Under the pieces are notes generated by a model. It searched no databases. It was given only the letters and a program-made list of their open reading frames with translations, and was not told where the DNA came from. From Haberlea rhodopensis (lineage: Eukaryota; Streptophyta; Magnoliopsida; Lamiales; Gesneriaceae), in assembly GCA_907163345.1 (NCBI GenBank), contig CAJQUN010000055.1, positions 1,922,001-1,986,000 on the forward strand: DNA of 64,000 nucleotides, written 5' to 3'. Made by a program: the position numbers and the translations under genes. The first letter of the stretch is position 1; each line of letters opens with the position of its first letter. This document shows, piece after piece, positions 44,080-56,837 of the stretch.

Positions 44080-45693
44080 GTTGAATGGATGCAAGTCAAA
44101 AGTTAAGACGTTTGGGCAAAGTTCATATGGTTATTGATTAAACCAAAATGAGATGGAAACACGGTATGGTGACGATGAAGGGGACAACAACAATTCTACC
44201 AATAAACCCCCACAAAAATGCTAGAGTCTGAACGATTTTTTTATTAATTCAGAGACTGCTAGCATTGACTTTGTTATTGCTGGACAAAGCAACATTTGGC
44301 AGCATTCTTCAGTTGATCATCAGCATAAATAATGACAGCACTTAGGTTTCTTATTCTGTCAACCTCTTCCCACAAAAAATGACAGTCATAGTGGTTGGAA
44401 ATAACATGCTCAGCATTTCCACAAAAGGAAGTATTCTAAGGTGATCAAAGTTGAAAACTAAGCTTATTATTAAACCAACTTGAGCACCTAAAATAACAGC
44501 CAGATGGACATGGATAAGGAAAGGTGGTACAATTAGACTGAAAAAAGACATTCAACAAAAAAAAAAATCAAAGGTTTCAAGACGAAATAGAATTTTGTAA
44601 ACAACAGAATCCAGACATCTGAGTTTCAAGCAGGCTTGCCAAATTGAAACTATTCAAATATGTAAATTTCGGCTCAATTGGATTCGTTCAGACTGACTCT
44701 GTGACGCTGCCAAGGAAATCCAATGGATATTGAAACTAATCCCAAACCCTTTACCGACATATGTATCCAACATGTCAGTTCTCAAAGGATACTCAACCAC
44801 CTAGGGGAGTTGGTACACCTATAAAGAAAATGATTGGAGTGAAAGATGATACAATGTAACCAAGTTAACGCAACTCATTATGAAGGTATTTTCTCCAGCT
44901 ATAGATGAATTGGAAATCTAATCCATGAGGACCGCATAATCAACAATCATATATGGAGGAGTAACACTAATGCAATCAAATGCTCCAATTTTACCTACAT
45001 TAATCATACACCAATATATGAAAATTCTACACGAAAATAGTAGAGTATAAAATCAAATGGTGAATAATAAATAAAAAACAACAGCATAAATGTAGAAGCT
45101 ATAACACAAGCCATTTGAAAATCTAACTAATAACAATCAGAATGAGAGTGAAATAGTGGAATAAGTGGACCACCCAGATAAAGACTAATGCTTAAATCAT
45201 CATTTGACATTGTCCTATTACACTCGTCAATAGAGAAATTACATACTTTTTTTTTCCTGGGTGTTTTTCCTTAATTTCATATCAAAAAGCTTGAAGATAA
45301 AACTCACACCCAATGCAATTACGTAACAGAGACCAAGGAATGAATATATTCACCTATAAATCAATCTGCATTTTCAAAAAAGGTTTCTACTTGGACACTA
45401 TGTATGACTGATGCATCAAGAAAACCAGTTGATTCAAAATTTACTGCCGCATCAAGAAGATCAGTTGATTCTAAGGTTGTAGAACATCAGAGATAACACA
45501 CTTACATACTTATTTCTTCTCCTTTCTCACATCAGCAAACGAAATTTCAAGACCATTTGAAACCGCATTAGAAAGTAATACAGCACAAACAAAAAGAACA
45601 GAAATAGGGAGAGGTGCAGCGGATTTTTTTGCTGCCATTCACAAAACAAGCATCAAAACACAGTAACCGATCATAATAATTAAAGTAGATGCA
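44080..45693. other. Intergenic, no gene recognised
   Basis: Moderately AT-rich with no long open frame on either strand and no repeat family that I recognise. Confidence 0.3.
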
Positions 45694-46112
45694 CGAACTC
45701 ATAAATGCACACATGGTTTTTCATCTACCTACGTCCACATATAGATAACAAAGCAGAAATACACTGACCAACTGTAAAATTTGATATCCCATTCTTGTCC
45801 CTAACTTTTGCAACCATTTTCCACCAATGCTCATCAATCTTAACCGTACAATCGACGGATTAGAGGCAAAGAAGTAAAAACACAATGGGAAAACTTAACC
45901 AACGAACTCATAAATGCACACGTGGATATTCATCTCTGATCTCCCAACATCCACATACAGAAAACAATGCAGAAATACATTGACCAACTATACTCCAAAA
46001 ATTTCATATCCCATTCTTGTCCCCAACTTTTGCAACCATTTTCCACCCATGCTCATCAATCTTGACCGTACAATAGACAAACTAGAGGCAACGAAGTAAA
46101 AAACACAAGGGA
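45694..46112. repeat. Tandem duplication, about 209-bp unit
   Basis: Two copies starting at 45694 and 45903 (CGAACTCATAAATGCACAC in both). They share CATTCTTGTCCC, AACTTTTGCAACCATTTTCC and GCTCATCAATCTT with roughly 10 percent differences by eye plus short indels. Non-coding. Confidence 0.85.
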
Positions 46113-47470
46113 AAAACTTTACCCTCTTATTCACACTTTTATATAGATAATAGATATGTGGGCTCTCTTTATTCTGAAAATTAGGTAAATAAAACATGGC
46201 AAATTCTTATTTCAAAATTGTGACTAAAGTAACAAAAAGTAGTAAAAAAATAATATTATTCAATTGTTTAATCCATTGTTGCCTATTCGGTCACCCCGTT
46301 CTAGGTTGTCAGTGATCTACTTATATATTTTAATCATGAAGTAGCATGCTTTTTTGGTCATCTTTTCAAGTTAAATATTTATCACCTTTATGGCATCGCT
46401 ATCACTTATTTTGTGTAGGAATAACGATTACACATGTATTGATTAATTGTGATGGAGAGTAAAAGATTGATAAACAGGACACTTACAGATGGTTCCACGG
46501 ATCTAGTGAACGAACTACTTCGGTTAATGATGACAATTTGACTATAAATGTTGTTCTGAATGAAATCTATGACACTTGGTTTCTATGTATGCACACAAAC
46601 ACACGACTCGGGATAAGAAAGTACTGTTGACAACTAGAAAGTACTGTTGACCGCTAGCAGGTGACCGAGAGGCCAGTGTAGGCGATTGAGATTGATGAGA
46701 CCAAACAATGTGAAGCAAGGATGTTGCTATGGCTATTGTGGGGGACAAAACAATGCGAAGCAAGGAAAGCCAAGGATGTTGCTATGGCTATTGTGGGGAA
46801 GAAAAAGGTCAAAATACAGAGGAAAGGGACGCTGCTTTTCGGGGGGAAGGAGATTTTTGAAGAAGATAAAGTCTTGTTTAAGGTGAGTATAAATGACATT
46901 TAAAGATGAGAGATCAGTTTTCCAAACATGAATTTTCCATGGTTTATTTAACTAAATTCCCCTTTATTCACATCTCTTCAAGTGAAGATATGGCAAGAAT
47001 TTGGACGTGTGAAATTTAGCACATTGGTGGAGTTTTGTTTCACCGGCACATATGTTCACTGTAAAGGGACAACATTCTGTTGCAGAAATTATAGGGATTT
47101 CTATTAAAATGGATGAAGAAATTGTGGATCGTGCTCCAAGAAAACTATTGATCTCGCCCAATAACAATTGCTAGGGATGCCAAAGATTGAGCAAGTGTGG
47201 ATCGTAAATGTCTAGGACATTCGACAGTTGATGGCTATGCAAAGAAAGTATATAAATGATCAAGTTTGAAACTTACAAATGAACTTGGAGAGTCACGCAG
47301 GTTCTTTTAATAGATAGCCGCGACCACTGACCACATGTGGCACATTGACATCAACACTTACATGGATAGATTAAAGGTCTGGTGTCAAATTGCATCCCCT
47401 TTTTGATGAATGCTGATGAAGGGAAATATGAGTGACTGTGATTATTTGTGCAGGAATATCAAACTACGTG
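46113..47470. other. Intergenic with a short direct repeat
   Basis: A two-copy repeat near 46700-46800 (ACAATG(T/C)GAAGCAAGGA and GATGTTGCTATGGCTATTGT) is visible. Otherwise nothing is recognised; the last part is 3' flank of the pseudouridine synthase. Confidence 0.35.
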
Positions 47471-48716
47471 TCATTCATTCATAGCATCACCAATACATCC
47501 CAATGCTTGTCTCGCCCACAAAGGCAGAGGTGCCTGAATCAACACTGGTTGTCGTTTAACAGGATGCTCAAAAGCCAAGCTCTCCGCATGAAGTTCGTGT
47601 CCTTCATATTGTGTACCCTTCCACTCATACACACCTTCATATTTTACATCCCCTCGTATAGGAATTCCGAGATATTGGCAATGCAACCGGATCTGATGAG
47701 TCCTTCCGCTCCTAGGATATGCTCTTACTACAACCTCGGCTTTCCCCATATCACACGTAAAATCGGATTTTTCTTCCACAATAATGGTTTTTTCTCCACA
47801 TTTTTCAGAACTAGATAACTCCCCGTTTACCGAGATAACTTCGAATAAAGTTTCCATGTCCTTTACAGTAGATCCACCAGGAAGCGTCTTGCCAACAACT
47901 GAACTAGCATAAACTCGCCAAGCTCCATGTTTTGATCGACCATGACCGGACTTTATGATTATATTTTCCCATTTCGGAACCGTTCCTACACAGAAAGCAA
48001 TGTAAGTTTTATTCACGGTGTGTTCGGTAAATGCTTTCACGAGCTTAGCCGCTACTTTATGTGACTTGGTTATGAGTGTAACACCGCTTGTATCACGATC
48101 AAGCCGGTTAGCTAGATGGAGCTGTGCCAAGCTTAGTTGATCCCCTGAAACCAACAAATTAAAGAAACTAGAATCAAAACTAGAAATTTTTTTTTTAAAA
48201 AAAAGTGCTTAAAGACGCAACCTTTCGTTTTAGTATTTTCAAGTAGATAAATCACAAAATATCTCCATACCACTGAGAATGCCTAGCCTATAATATTTGG
48301 TTTAGTTTCGGATATTTCTAGTCCAAATAGCCTCCCAAATCATTTTAACTCACAACCAATTTCCAGTTCTTACAATCTCATGAAAATGCATAAGACGACA
48401 CAATTTACTTAACCACAAGTTTCAGAAACCAAAAAAAATGGTGCAATAATTTGCTGGTATTACCGGAACAATTATTGTTCAGCAGATTACCGACAGCAGA
48501 TAAAACGCTTTCGCAATAGATCCCCTGAGGCTTATTCACAGCGATGAGCCATTCGTCTTCGAATAGAACTTCGGTTTTAGAGAGAGAAAAAAGTGAGGAT
48601 TTGGAAGAAGCTGTCAACGCTCGGTTCAACTCTAAGTTCTTGGATATGGCGGGCAATGAAGGAGAGAGCGGCATTGGGTAATTTCCGGGAGTTTTCGTTA
48701 GGGTTTGCGCAGCCAT
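47471..48716 (-). CDS. RNA pseudouridine synthase, RluA family (2 exons)
   Basis: Converts uridine to pseudouridine in RNA. Exon 1 is 48716-48464, exon 2 is 48144-47471, joined in frame (Cys-Ser-Gly-Asp-Gln), 308 residues. Motifs in order: VLFEDEWLIAVNKPQGIYCE, then HLANRLDRDTSGVTLITKS with the catalytic Asp of the RLD motif, then AYPRSGRTHQIRLHCQYLGI and GHELHAESLAFEHP. There is no S4 domain, as in the plant group containing Arabidopsis At1g56345-like proteins. The ATG at 48716 has a good context (CCATGG); an upstream in-frame ATG at 48788 would add 24 residues and could give a different, possibly organellar, N-terminus. The RNA target is unknown. Confidence 0.9.
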
Positions 48717-49204
48717 GGAGAATAATCGAATGGGGTTCAAAATCGCACAGGGAAGGGGAGAGGAGTGAAGAGAACCGGTTAGGAGCATTCACACTTCACA
48801 AGCATACTATAGGGTGTCTCTTGAAGGACATGGAAGAAAGACATGTTAAACGGGTTTATATTCTATGCACCGGATGTTTAACATCAAGACACACACTGAT
48901 ACATATATATATAAATAATATAAAATGATATAAGTTCGTTAAATATGATGGGTATGTTTGACTTTATTCATCAATGTGTGAATGTGTATATATAGTTTTT
49001 AAATAGGCGAATTAAGGCGTATCTACATTCAATTTTTTTAAAAATTGACGCACTCCAGCATCTGCACCCGTCCACGCACCCGCATCATGTGACTTACATC
49101 ATGTTAGTACATCTACTGCTTAATATGCATTTCAACTCATATATTATGATATTTGGGGGGCCATTTTCTGTTCCCTCATACGACGACTTCGGATTATTTC
49201 TTAC
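48717..49204. other. Upstream region of the pseudouridine synthase
   Basis: Promoter and intergenic DNA with a TATATATAAATAATATAAA stretch at 48903-48923. No gene or repeat recognised. Confidence 0.35.
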
Positions 49205-52200
49205 TATCGTTATGATTTTACTAGATGTACTTGTATATATGTCGAAAAACTAAATCTGAGACAAAATCACACTTGCAGCACTTTCATCAGTTACTTCTCA
49301 TCCAATTTAATGCTCGAATAAAAGTCCTTAGATCGGACAAAGGATCTAAATTTATTCTTAAGGACTTCTATAGTACAAATGAGATTATTCACCAATGTAG
49401 TTGTGTTGAAAGCTCTTAATAAAATGGAAGGGTTGAATATAAACATCAACATATTCTACAAGTTGCACGATCTATGTTATCATGCTCGTTTGCCTCTGTA
49501 TTTTTGGCCTGATTATGTGCTTGCTGCTGCTCACATAATTAATCGAATTCCTTCTAAAGTCTTAAACAACAAATCTCCTTTTTAACTTTTATATGACAAC
49601 CTCCTACCTATTCTCATCTTCGTGTCATAGGGTGTTTGTGCTATGCATATACTTTGAGTGTCAATATAAATAAGTTTACTACTAGAGTGGTCAAATGTAT
49701 TCACATTAGATATCCTTTAGGGTACAAAGGGTACAAACTATATAACTTAGACACAAAACATGTTTTTATTTCCAGAAATGTCCATTTCTATGAAGATATA
49801 CTTCCTTTCAAGGACTTGAAGCTTTCAAATGCTACATATCAGTCTTCAGATGACTGTTTATTTCCTTCAGCTTCTTTTGCAGATCATCATTTACATTTCC
49901 CTGATAACATCAACCATATACATGTATCTGGTTCTATGCCTATAGACAATGAAGTTAATCTCTGTACTTAGCACACACAAGAAGCTTCAAACACAACTCA
50001 AAAGGACTTTGTTCAAAGTGAACTTCCTGCTTTAGCTGATTCCAATACCCAGTTACAAAACAACAATAATCATCACATTGACAATGAAGTCATAACAGGT
50101 CACAAAAAATCTTCTAGACATAGAAATGTCCCTTCTTACCTACAATAGTATGACTATAATATCCAAAAATCAGTCACACATCATGCTTCTAATTGCATAC
50201 TCTTTGGAAAGCAATACCCCATTGCTTCTTTCCTTTCTATCTCTAAAGTATTTGAACCTAAGAATTATAAGCAAGCTGTTTAGGATCCATAATTGCAAGA
50301 GGCTATGCATAAGGAAATTCAAACCTTAGAAACTAGAAACACTTGGATCCTCATGGAGTTACCTCCTACAAAATTGTATTGGATGTAAATGGGTCTACAA
50401 AATAAAGTTTAATGCTGATGAAAACATAGAACTCTACAAAGCAAGATTATTGGCTAAATGGTATACACAAGAAGAGGGCATTGATTATTTTGATATTTTC
50501 CTCTCGTTTCTAAACTAACAACTATGAGAGTACTCTTAGCTATAATCATTTCTAAAAATTGGTACATGCATCAATGTGATGTGAACAATCTTTTTCTTCA
50601 TGGTGACTTAGATGAAAAGTTTATATATCCCCTCCCCCGGCTATCTTCAAACTAATGATACAAGAGTGTGTAAATTAGTCAAAAGTCTTGTTGGAACCGA
50701 AGCGGGGGGGTGAATGAGGTTCCTTGGCTACATTAGCTTTTTAAAATGAGTTTGCAAAATAAAAGAGTTTGCGAAGCAGAAGACTTCAAGTCAATCGATA
50801 AATAAATAAAATAAAGAAGTAAATAAATAAATAAATACGTAATGAAATAAAACGGTAAAAGACACAAAGATTTATTATAGAAGTTCAGCGATGAATCGCC
50901 TACGTCTCCTCTTCCCAGCTAGATAACTTCCAACCGAGGTTCCACTAGAACGAATGATCTTCGCCTTGAGGGCTCCAAGTTAGCCACAATACAACTCTTC
51001 CCGAGTAACTAGCTCTTCACGAGCACAACACTCTTTACGAGTCTTCTTGGCCTTAAGGGCTCCAAGGATAGCCACACAAAAACTCTTCCCGAGTTACCAA
51101 CACTCTTCACGAGTCTTCTTGGCCTTAAGGGCTCCAAGGATAGCCACAACACATGTACCAACTTTACTTGTTGATGACTTTACAATTTCCAACTTTTTGG
51201 TGTTGGAGGACCTTACAATAACTCAACAAACACCTTCACGGTGTACCAACATGAAGAACACAAGACTCTAACAAAAAGAATGAATCACAAACTCCAATAC
51301 AACACAAATGTATGGAGATTGCAATGCTATATGAAATTTGAATTAGCAAAGCTTTGTTGAAGTTTGTAGGCTTGTTTATTCTCTACAAAATGCTCCAAAG
51401 CATCCATATTTATAGTGTAGGAGGCCCCCAAGGCTCCTACTAGCCGTTGCTACACATAAGGCAGAAATCACTCCTCGATCGCCTCGGACATCGCCTCGGG
51501 CGATCACCATCGCCGCGCCCCAACGGTCGCCAATCTTCACAGATCGCCTCAGGCGATCTAAATCAAAATCCAATGCCGTAGCCTTAGCTGCTCAAAATAT
51601 ATCATCGCCTCAAACGAAGCAGCCACTGCCTCAGGTGTTCAGACCATCGCCTCGGGCGAACTCCCCCTGCGCGTGAGCCTCGGCATCGCTCCAGTTGATG
51701 TGCATGGCGATGCCCCGCCTGGCTGCCATCACCTGGGGCGATGCAGACCAGAATATGCACACTTGATTTTCTTCAATCAATCCACTTTTTAACCAATAAA
51801 TCTGCACACTAAGTAGACACATTAGTATAACAAATACAAGTTTTGTTGATCATCAAAACTCAAAAATAGTCTGGGGTTAATTTAAGCATTAAACTCAACC
51901 AAGTGTTTAAGGCTCAACAAGTCTTTATGGATTGAAACAAGCATCTAGACAATGGTTTCATAAACTTACAGAGTGTCTTATCAAATACGTTTCTTACAGT
52001 CCAAGGTCGACACTTCTTTGTTTGTCATGTCATCTCAAAACAATTTTATTGCTTTATTAGTTTATGTTGATGATATAATATTAGCAGGAAATATTCTGGC
52101 ACATATTGAAGGTTTGAAGAAGCACCTTGATGACAAGTTCATAATTAAAAATCTTGTGAATCTCAAAGATATCTTAGGAATCGTAGTAGCTCGATCCACT

Positions 52201-52512
52201 GAAGGAACTATATTATGTCAAAGAAAATATGCACTAGATATTCTAGATGATGCAGATTATTTAGGTTACAAGCCTTCTTCAACATCTATGGCGTCCACTC
52301 TTAAACTCTGTGCCACCGAAGGTGAACCTCTTGAAGATCCAAAATCGTACAGGAGATAGGTTGGTCGTTTGATGTATTTAACAATCACTATATCGAATCT
52401 CTCCTATAACATTCATTCTCTAACACAATACATGTTCAAGACAACTCAACAACACTTAACTACGGCACACAAAGTGTTACAATTCCTTAAATCCAGTCCA
52501 GGCAAAGTAATC
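49205..52512 (+). pseudogene. Ty1/copia integrase and reverse transcriptase relic
   Basis: 5'-truncated copia pol. Integrase pieces: QFNARIKVLRSDKGSKF, RLPLYFWPDYVLAAAHIINR and KGYKLYNLDTKHVFISRNVH. RT pieces: KEIQTLETRNTWIL, TTMRVLLAIIISKNWYMHQCDVN-type blocks, a LVKSLYGLKQ block interrupted at 50689 by a solo LTR and resuming at 51920, then ALLVYVDDIILAG with the catalytic DD intact and LKSSPGKVI. Stops and frameshifts are frequent up to 50700; the later frame 51973-52359 is open. Gag, protease and most of RNase H are absent. A second element cuts it at 52513. Confidence 0.85.
50689..51919 (-). mobile_element. Solo LTR, 1231 bp, inside the copia relic
   Basis: Bounded by TGTTGGAACC and GGCTCAACA, flanked by perfect 5-bp duplications AGTCT (50684-50688 and 51920-51924). 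Its complement matches the LTR at 52513-53775 along its length. It contains CTTAAGGGCTCCAAG-type repeats (50965-51150) and ATCGCC..GGCGAT palindromes (51470-51745). With one LTR and a target duplication it results from LTR-LTR recombination. Confidence 0.9.
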
Positions 52513-53775
52513 TGTTGAGCCTTAAACGCATGGTTGTGTTTAATGCTTTAATTTATCTCTGGATTATTTTTGAGTTTTGATGATCAACAAAACTTGTGTT
52601 TGTTATACTAATGTGTCTACTTAATGTGCAGGTTTATTGATTGAAAAGTGGATTGAATGAAGAAAATCAAGTGTGCAAAATCTGGGCTGGATCGCCCCAG
52701 GCGATGGTGACCATCGCCCCAGGCGATGGCAGCCAGGAGGACTTCGCCACACTCATCGACAGAGGCGACGCCGAGGCACACGCGCAGGGGGAGTTCGCCC
52801 GAGGCGATGGTTTGATCGCCTGAGGCGATGTCTTGAGCGCCTGAGGCGATCGATGCTTCGCCTGAGGCGATGGAAGATTTTGAGCAGCTGAGGCTACGTC
52901 ATTGATTTATGGGATTGATCGCCTGAGGCGATGCGTGCATTATGGTGACCGTTGGGGTGCGGCGATGGTGATCGCCTTCGAGGCGATCGAGGAGTGATTC
53001 AAGCCTTAAGTGTAGCAACGGCTAGTAAGAGCATTGGGGGCTTCCTACACTATAAATATGGATGTTTTGGAGCATTTTGAAGACAAGAAACAAGCCTACA
53101 AACTTTAAGAAAGCTTTGCTTATTCAAATTTTATCTAGCATTGCAAACTCCATACATTTGTGTTGTATTGGAGTTTGTGATTCATTTCTTTTGTGAGAGT
53201 CTTGTGTTCTTTGTGTTGGTACACCGTGAAGGTGTTTGTTGAGTTATTGTAAGGTCCTCCAACACCGACGCAAGTTGGAAATTGTAAAAGTCATCAACAA
53301 GTAAAGTTGGTGCAAGTGTTGTGGTTATCCTTGGAGCCCTTAAGGCCAAGAAGACTCGTGAAGAGTGTTGGTAACTCGGGAAGAGTTTTGTGTGGCTATA
53401 CTTGGAGCCCTTAAGGCCAAGAAGACTCGTGAAGAGTGTGGTGCTCGTGAAGAGCTTTTTGTACTCGGGAAGAGTGTGTTGTGGCTAACTTGGAGCCCTT
53501 AAGGCCAAGATCTTTTTCGTTCTAGTGGAACCTCGGTTAAAGGTTTTCTAACCGAGAAGAGGAGACGTAGGCGATTCATCGCTGAACTTCTATAACAAAT
53601 CTTTGTGTCATTTACCGCTTTATTTAATTTACGCATTTATTTATTCCTTCAATTTTATTTATTTATCGATTGACTTTAAGTCTTCCACAACGCAAACTTG
53701 TTGATTTTGCAAATTCATTTTAAAACGCTAAAGTAGCCAAGGAACCTCATTCACCTCCCAATTTCGGTTCCAACA
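52513..53775 (+). repeat. 5' LTR of a copia-type element
   Basis: 1263 bp, TGTTGAGCC to GGTTCCAACA, same family as the solo LTR 50689-51919 but inverted. It is followed by a tRNA-Met primer-binding site. Inside are eight palindromes of the form TCGCC-NN-GGCGA (52690-52990) and three to four GAGCCCTTAAGGCCAAGA repeats (53330-53515). Confidence 0.9.
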
Positions 53776-53777
53776 AA

Positions 53778-53790
53778 TGGTATCAGAGCC
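53778..53790 (+). other. Primer-binding site of the copia element
   Basis: TGGTATCAGAGCC two bases after the LTR, complementary to the 3' end of initiator tRNA-Met, the standard plant copia primer. Confidence 0.9.
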
Positions 53791-53821
53791 ATTTGATTTT
53801 TGTTTAAATCAAAATTTTTAT

Positions 53822-54641
53822 ATGGCTAATCTAGCAAATGAGTTTGCTCAAGGTCAATCGACAAACCGCCCTCCGCTCTTCACGTGTGATAATTACGGTT
53901 ATTGGAAGAATAGAATTTCTCTATACATCCAATCCGTAGATCATGACCTATGGAAGATTATTGTGAAAGGTCCACATATTCCTTTAAAGGAAGTTGGGGG
54001 AATAAGTATTCCCAAAGAAATGGACGACTTTACAAGGGCGGACATGATTTTAATATCTCAAAATGCTAAAGCTATTAATATTTTACATTGTGCTTTAGAT
54101 ATGAAGGAGTACAATCGGATCTCGATGTGCTCAACCGCAAAGGAGAAATGGGATAAATTGCAAATTTTGTCATGAGGGCACAAATCAAGCGAAGGAGACA
54201 AAGATAGATCTATTGCAACTCAAGTATGAGACATTTGAGATGGAGTCCGGAGAAGAGGTTGACTCGATGTTTAGAAGGCTCACCCAAATCATAAACGAGC
54301 TTGCCCAACTTGGAGAGAAGTATCCTCCAAAGCAAATATGGAGAAGAGCACTAAGAGCCTTGCCAAAGGAATGGGATGCAAAGAGGACGGCCATCATTGA
54401 ATCAAACAAAGGAGAAAGTGCATCTTATGAACTTGATGAACTTCATGGTACTTTGGTGACCCATGAGCTTGAAGTGTCAACAAGGAAGGGAATAAAGGAG
54501 GATGAGAGATCCATAAGAAAGGGGATCGCCTTGGTCGGGAGGAAAGATCAATCCGAGGATGAAGATGATGATGATGATGATGAGATGATCTTGTTCACTA
54601 GAAAGTTCAAGAAATTCTTCAACAACCACAACAAGACAAAG
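53822..54641 (+). pseudogene. Copia gag, frameshifted and truncated
   Basis: Starts MANLANEFAQG at 53822. It has the copia gag pattern (PPLFTCDNYGYWKNRISLYI, then KEKWDKLQI and, in the next frame, LLQLKYETFEMESGEEVDSM and FRRLTQIINELAQLGE). A single extra T near 54166-54170 turns Leu-His-Glu-Gly into a TGA stop; the frame resumes through an Asp-rich stretch to 54641, where a gypsy LTR begins. The zinc knuckle and everything beyond lie past the insertion, outside this window or lost. Confidence 0.85.
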
Positions 54642-56623
54642 TGTGATATCCCGGAAATAATTGATTGCAATTTGGGCATTATTGTATTTATATGATTAAT
54701 TATGGTGGTAATTAATTATGTACTGGATTTATTTATTATGTCGAAATGCTTAGTCACATGGTAGGCGTGACCGGGAATGCATTTCGGGGTGCATGTGATG
54801 CATGTTGGATAATTGAGTGTTTTAATGACTTACGTGTGTTGGTAGTCATTTATTGGTAAAACATGCATTTATTGAGATTGTGGAGCATTGTGATGTAATG
54901 CTTTTAAAATACCATGTTGGGGTATTTTGGACATCATGTTAATTGTTGGGGTACAATTTAATTGTCATATATTAACAATTACCCCACCCTCACCATCACT
55001 TTACCATTCACTCCTTAAATCCCCAAACACTCATTCCAACCCTAACCCACTCTCATTTTCGTTTTTGGCTCCAAGGGGGAAGGGAAACCTTTGCAAAATC
55101 TCATTTGGTGTGATTCTTGGTAAGATTTGGAGTCTAGGAAGGGTATATAACCTTCCTTGTTGTTTTTGCAAAGATTTGTTTTGATTTGAGTTTGATATTT
55201 GGGTTTTGAAATGGGTTTGTTGGGGTTGGTATTATTTTGGTTGGGTGTTGGATTTATGAGTATATGAGAATGTTTATTGAAGGTTTTTAGTGATTTGGTA
55301 TGGTTGATGTTTTAATATTTGAGTTTGTTTGAGTTGAGGAAGGAGAAGGATGAATAGTGCCCGAAAATCGGGTGTACAGGACTCGGCGATCGATCGGCAC
55401 TTTCCACCGATCGATCGCGAGCTGCAAGGGTGAAGGCAGTAGCCTTCAGCGATCGATCGCGAGTTTGGCGCGATCGATCGGCGAGGTCGCGATCGATCGG
55501 CGCAAACTCAGCGATCGATCGTGAATTGGATTTTTTTGTTGAACGAGGCAGTGTAGTCTCGCGATCGATCGGGGGCTACATGGAGATCGATCGCGAGACA
55601 CCAAAATGGGTGTTTTTGATTATTTTTGTGGGATTTTTGGTATTGGACTATTATTGGGTTCTAATATTGAATTGTGTGAATATGTAGAACCATCCCAGGT
55701 GGCAACACAGCCAAGGAAGTGAAGTCCTACCACATCCTACATTTTGGAAAGGTACGTAGAAGACGTACGGGCACCCAACGGTACATGTATCTAGTATACT
55801 CATTGTTATGCATTGTGGATGCGAGTATATATGTGATTATGCATTGTGGATGCAAATACATGTTGAATTGTGCATGATGATTGTATATGCATATGATGGT
55901 TATTGGTGCACATCCCATGAGTCGTGGTCATCCCTTGATGATTTTAATGCTTGCAGCTATTTGGTTTGTTTCCGCTCAATGTGAAGCGAGGGATGGGAGC
56001 GCCGCATGTCCATTGAAGCGAGGTTATTCTATGCCGCCTATATGTAAATAAGCGAGGGACATTAAAATACATTGCGATGGACAGACTAGGGATTGGTGAT
56101 TGATATTTGATTTGATGAGATGGTATTATGTCATGACATGTGTAGACCATTAAATAATCTATTGATTATACTCATGAGTTATGGTACAGGGACAACCAAA
56201 CGGGAAGCGTTTAAAATGCATGGGAAAAACAGGAAGTGTTTTATTATGATTATGCGTTTACGCTTTATATTCATATTGTGTTGTATATGAATGATATTAT
56301 TGCTCATGTTTGGGGGTTGTCCTTGTAGGTACACTTTTGGCATGATAAGAAGGGCTAAGCGGGTTGAGGTGGTGAGCTTGTGAAGAATTCTTTTGAGAAA
56401 GGAAGGACAGGATTAATTTTGTATAGTATCTACTCTAGGAGTAGTGTAAAGCTATAATTGATAACATTCATTTGATTTGGGAATGTAACTAATCCATTGA
56501 TAGTCCTCATTTTGGCATGTAATTCTTAAGGCTCATAGTCTCAACACGATTATTTTACTCTGATCATTTATATTAGCTCTAATTATGCCTTTAATCCGCA
56601 CTTAAGGAACTAGGGTCCTTACA
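54642..56623 (+). repeat. LTR 1 of the Tekay-like gypsy array
   Basis: 1982 bp, TGTGATATCCC to GGGTCCTTACA. It is about 99 percent identical to LTR 61500-63569 by eye apart from an 88-bp length difference. It holds seven CGATCGATCG words plus one GATCGATCG at 55386-55597. It sits inside the copia gag. Confidence 0.9.
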
Positions 56624-56627
56624 TTAG

Positions 56628-56640
56628 TGGTATCAGAGCA
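56628..56640 (+). other. Primer-binding site, first gypsy unit
   Basis: TGGTATCAGAGCA, four bases after the LTR end, complementary to initiator tRNA-Met. Confidence 0.9.
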
Positions 56641-56837
56641 GTGGTTAGAGAACCCGGGAACGAGTGAAGGGTAGCCTTAGCATGATTGGCTAGGTGCTTA
56701 CATTTGAAGCATGTTTATGTATGTGGTGCATATTGTTGTGTATACTGTTATACTAACATGCTTATTATCATTCCTGTTATCTAACTGCATAACATATATA
56801 GTTGTTTTGGAATTGTTGTTGACCTTTGTGTTACAGC

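Noticed and set aside
47432..47818. 128-codon plus-strand frame
   Set aside because: Antisense of the pseudouridine synthase second exon.
54927..55184. 85-codon frame in the gypsy LTR, repeated at 61786-62043
   Set aside because: It is repeated only because it lies in both LTRs; no domain, and an LTR leader location makes coding unlikely.
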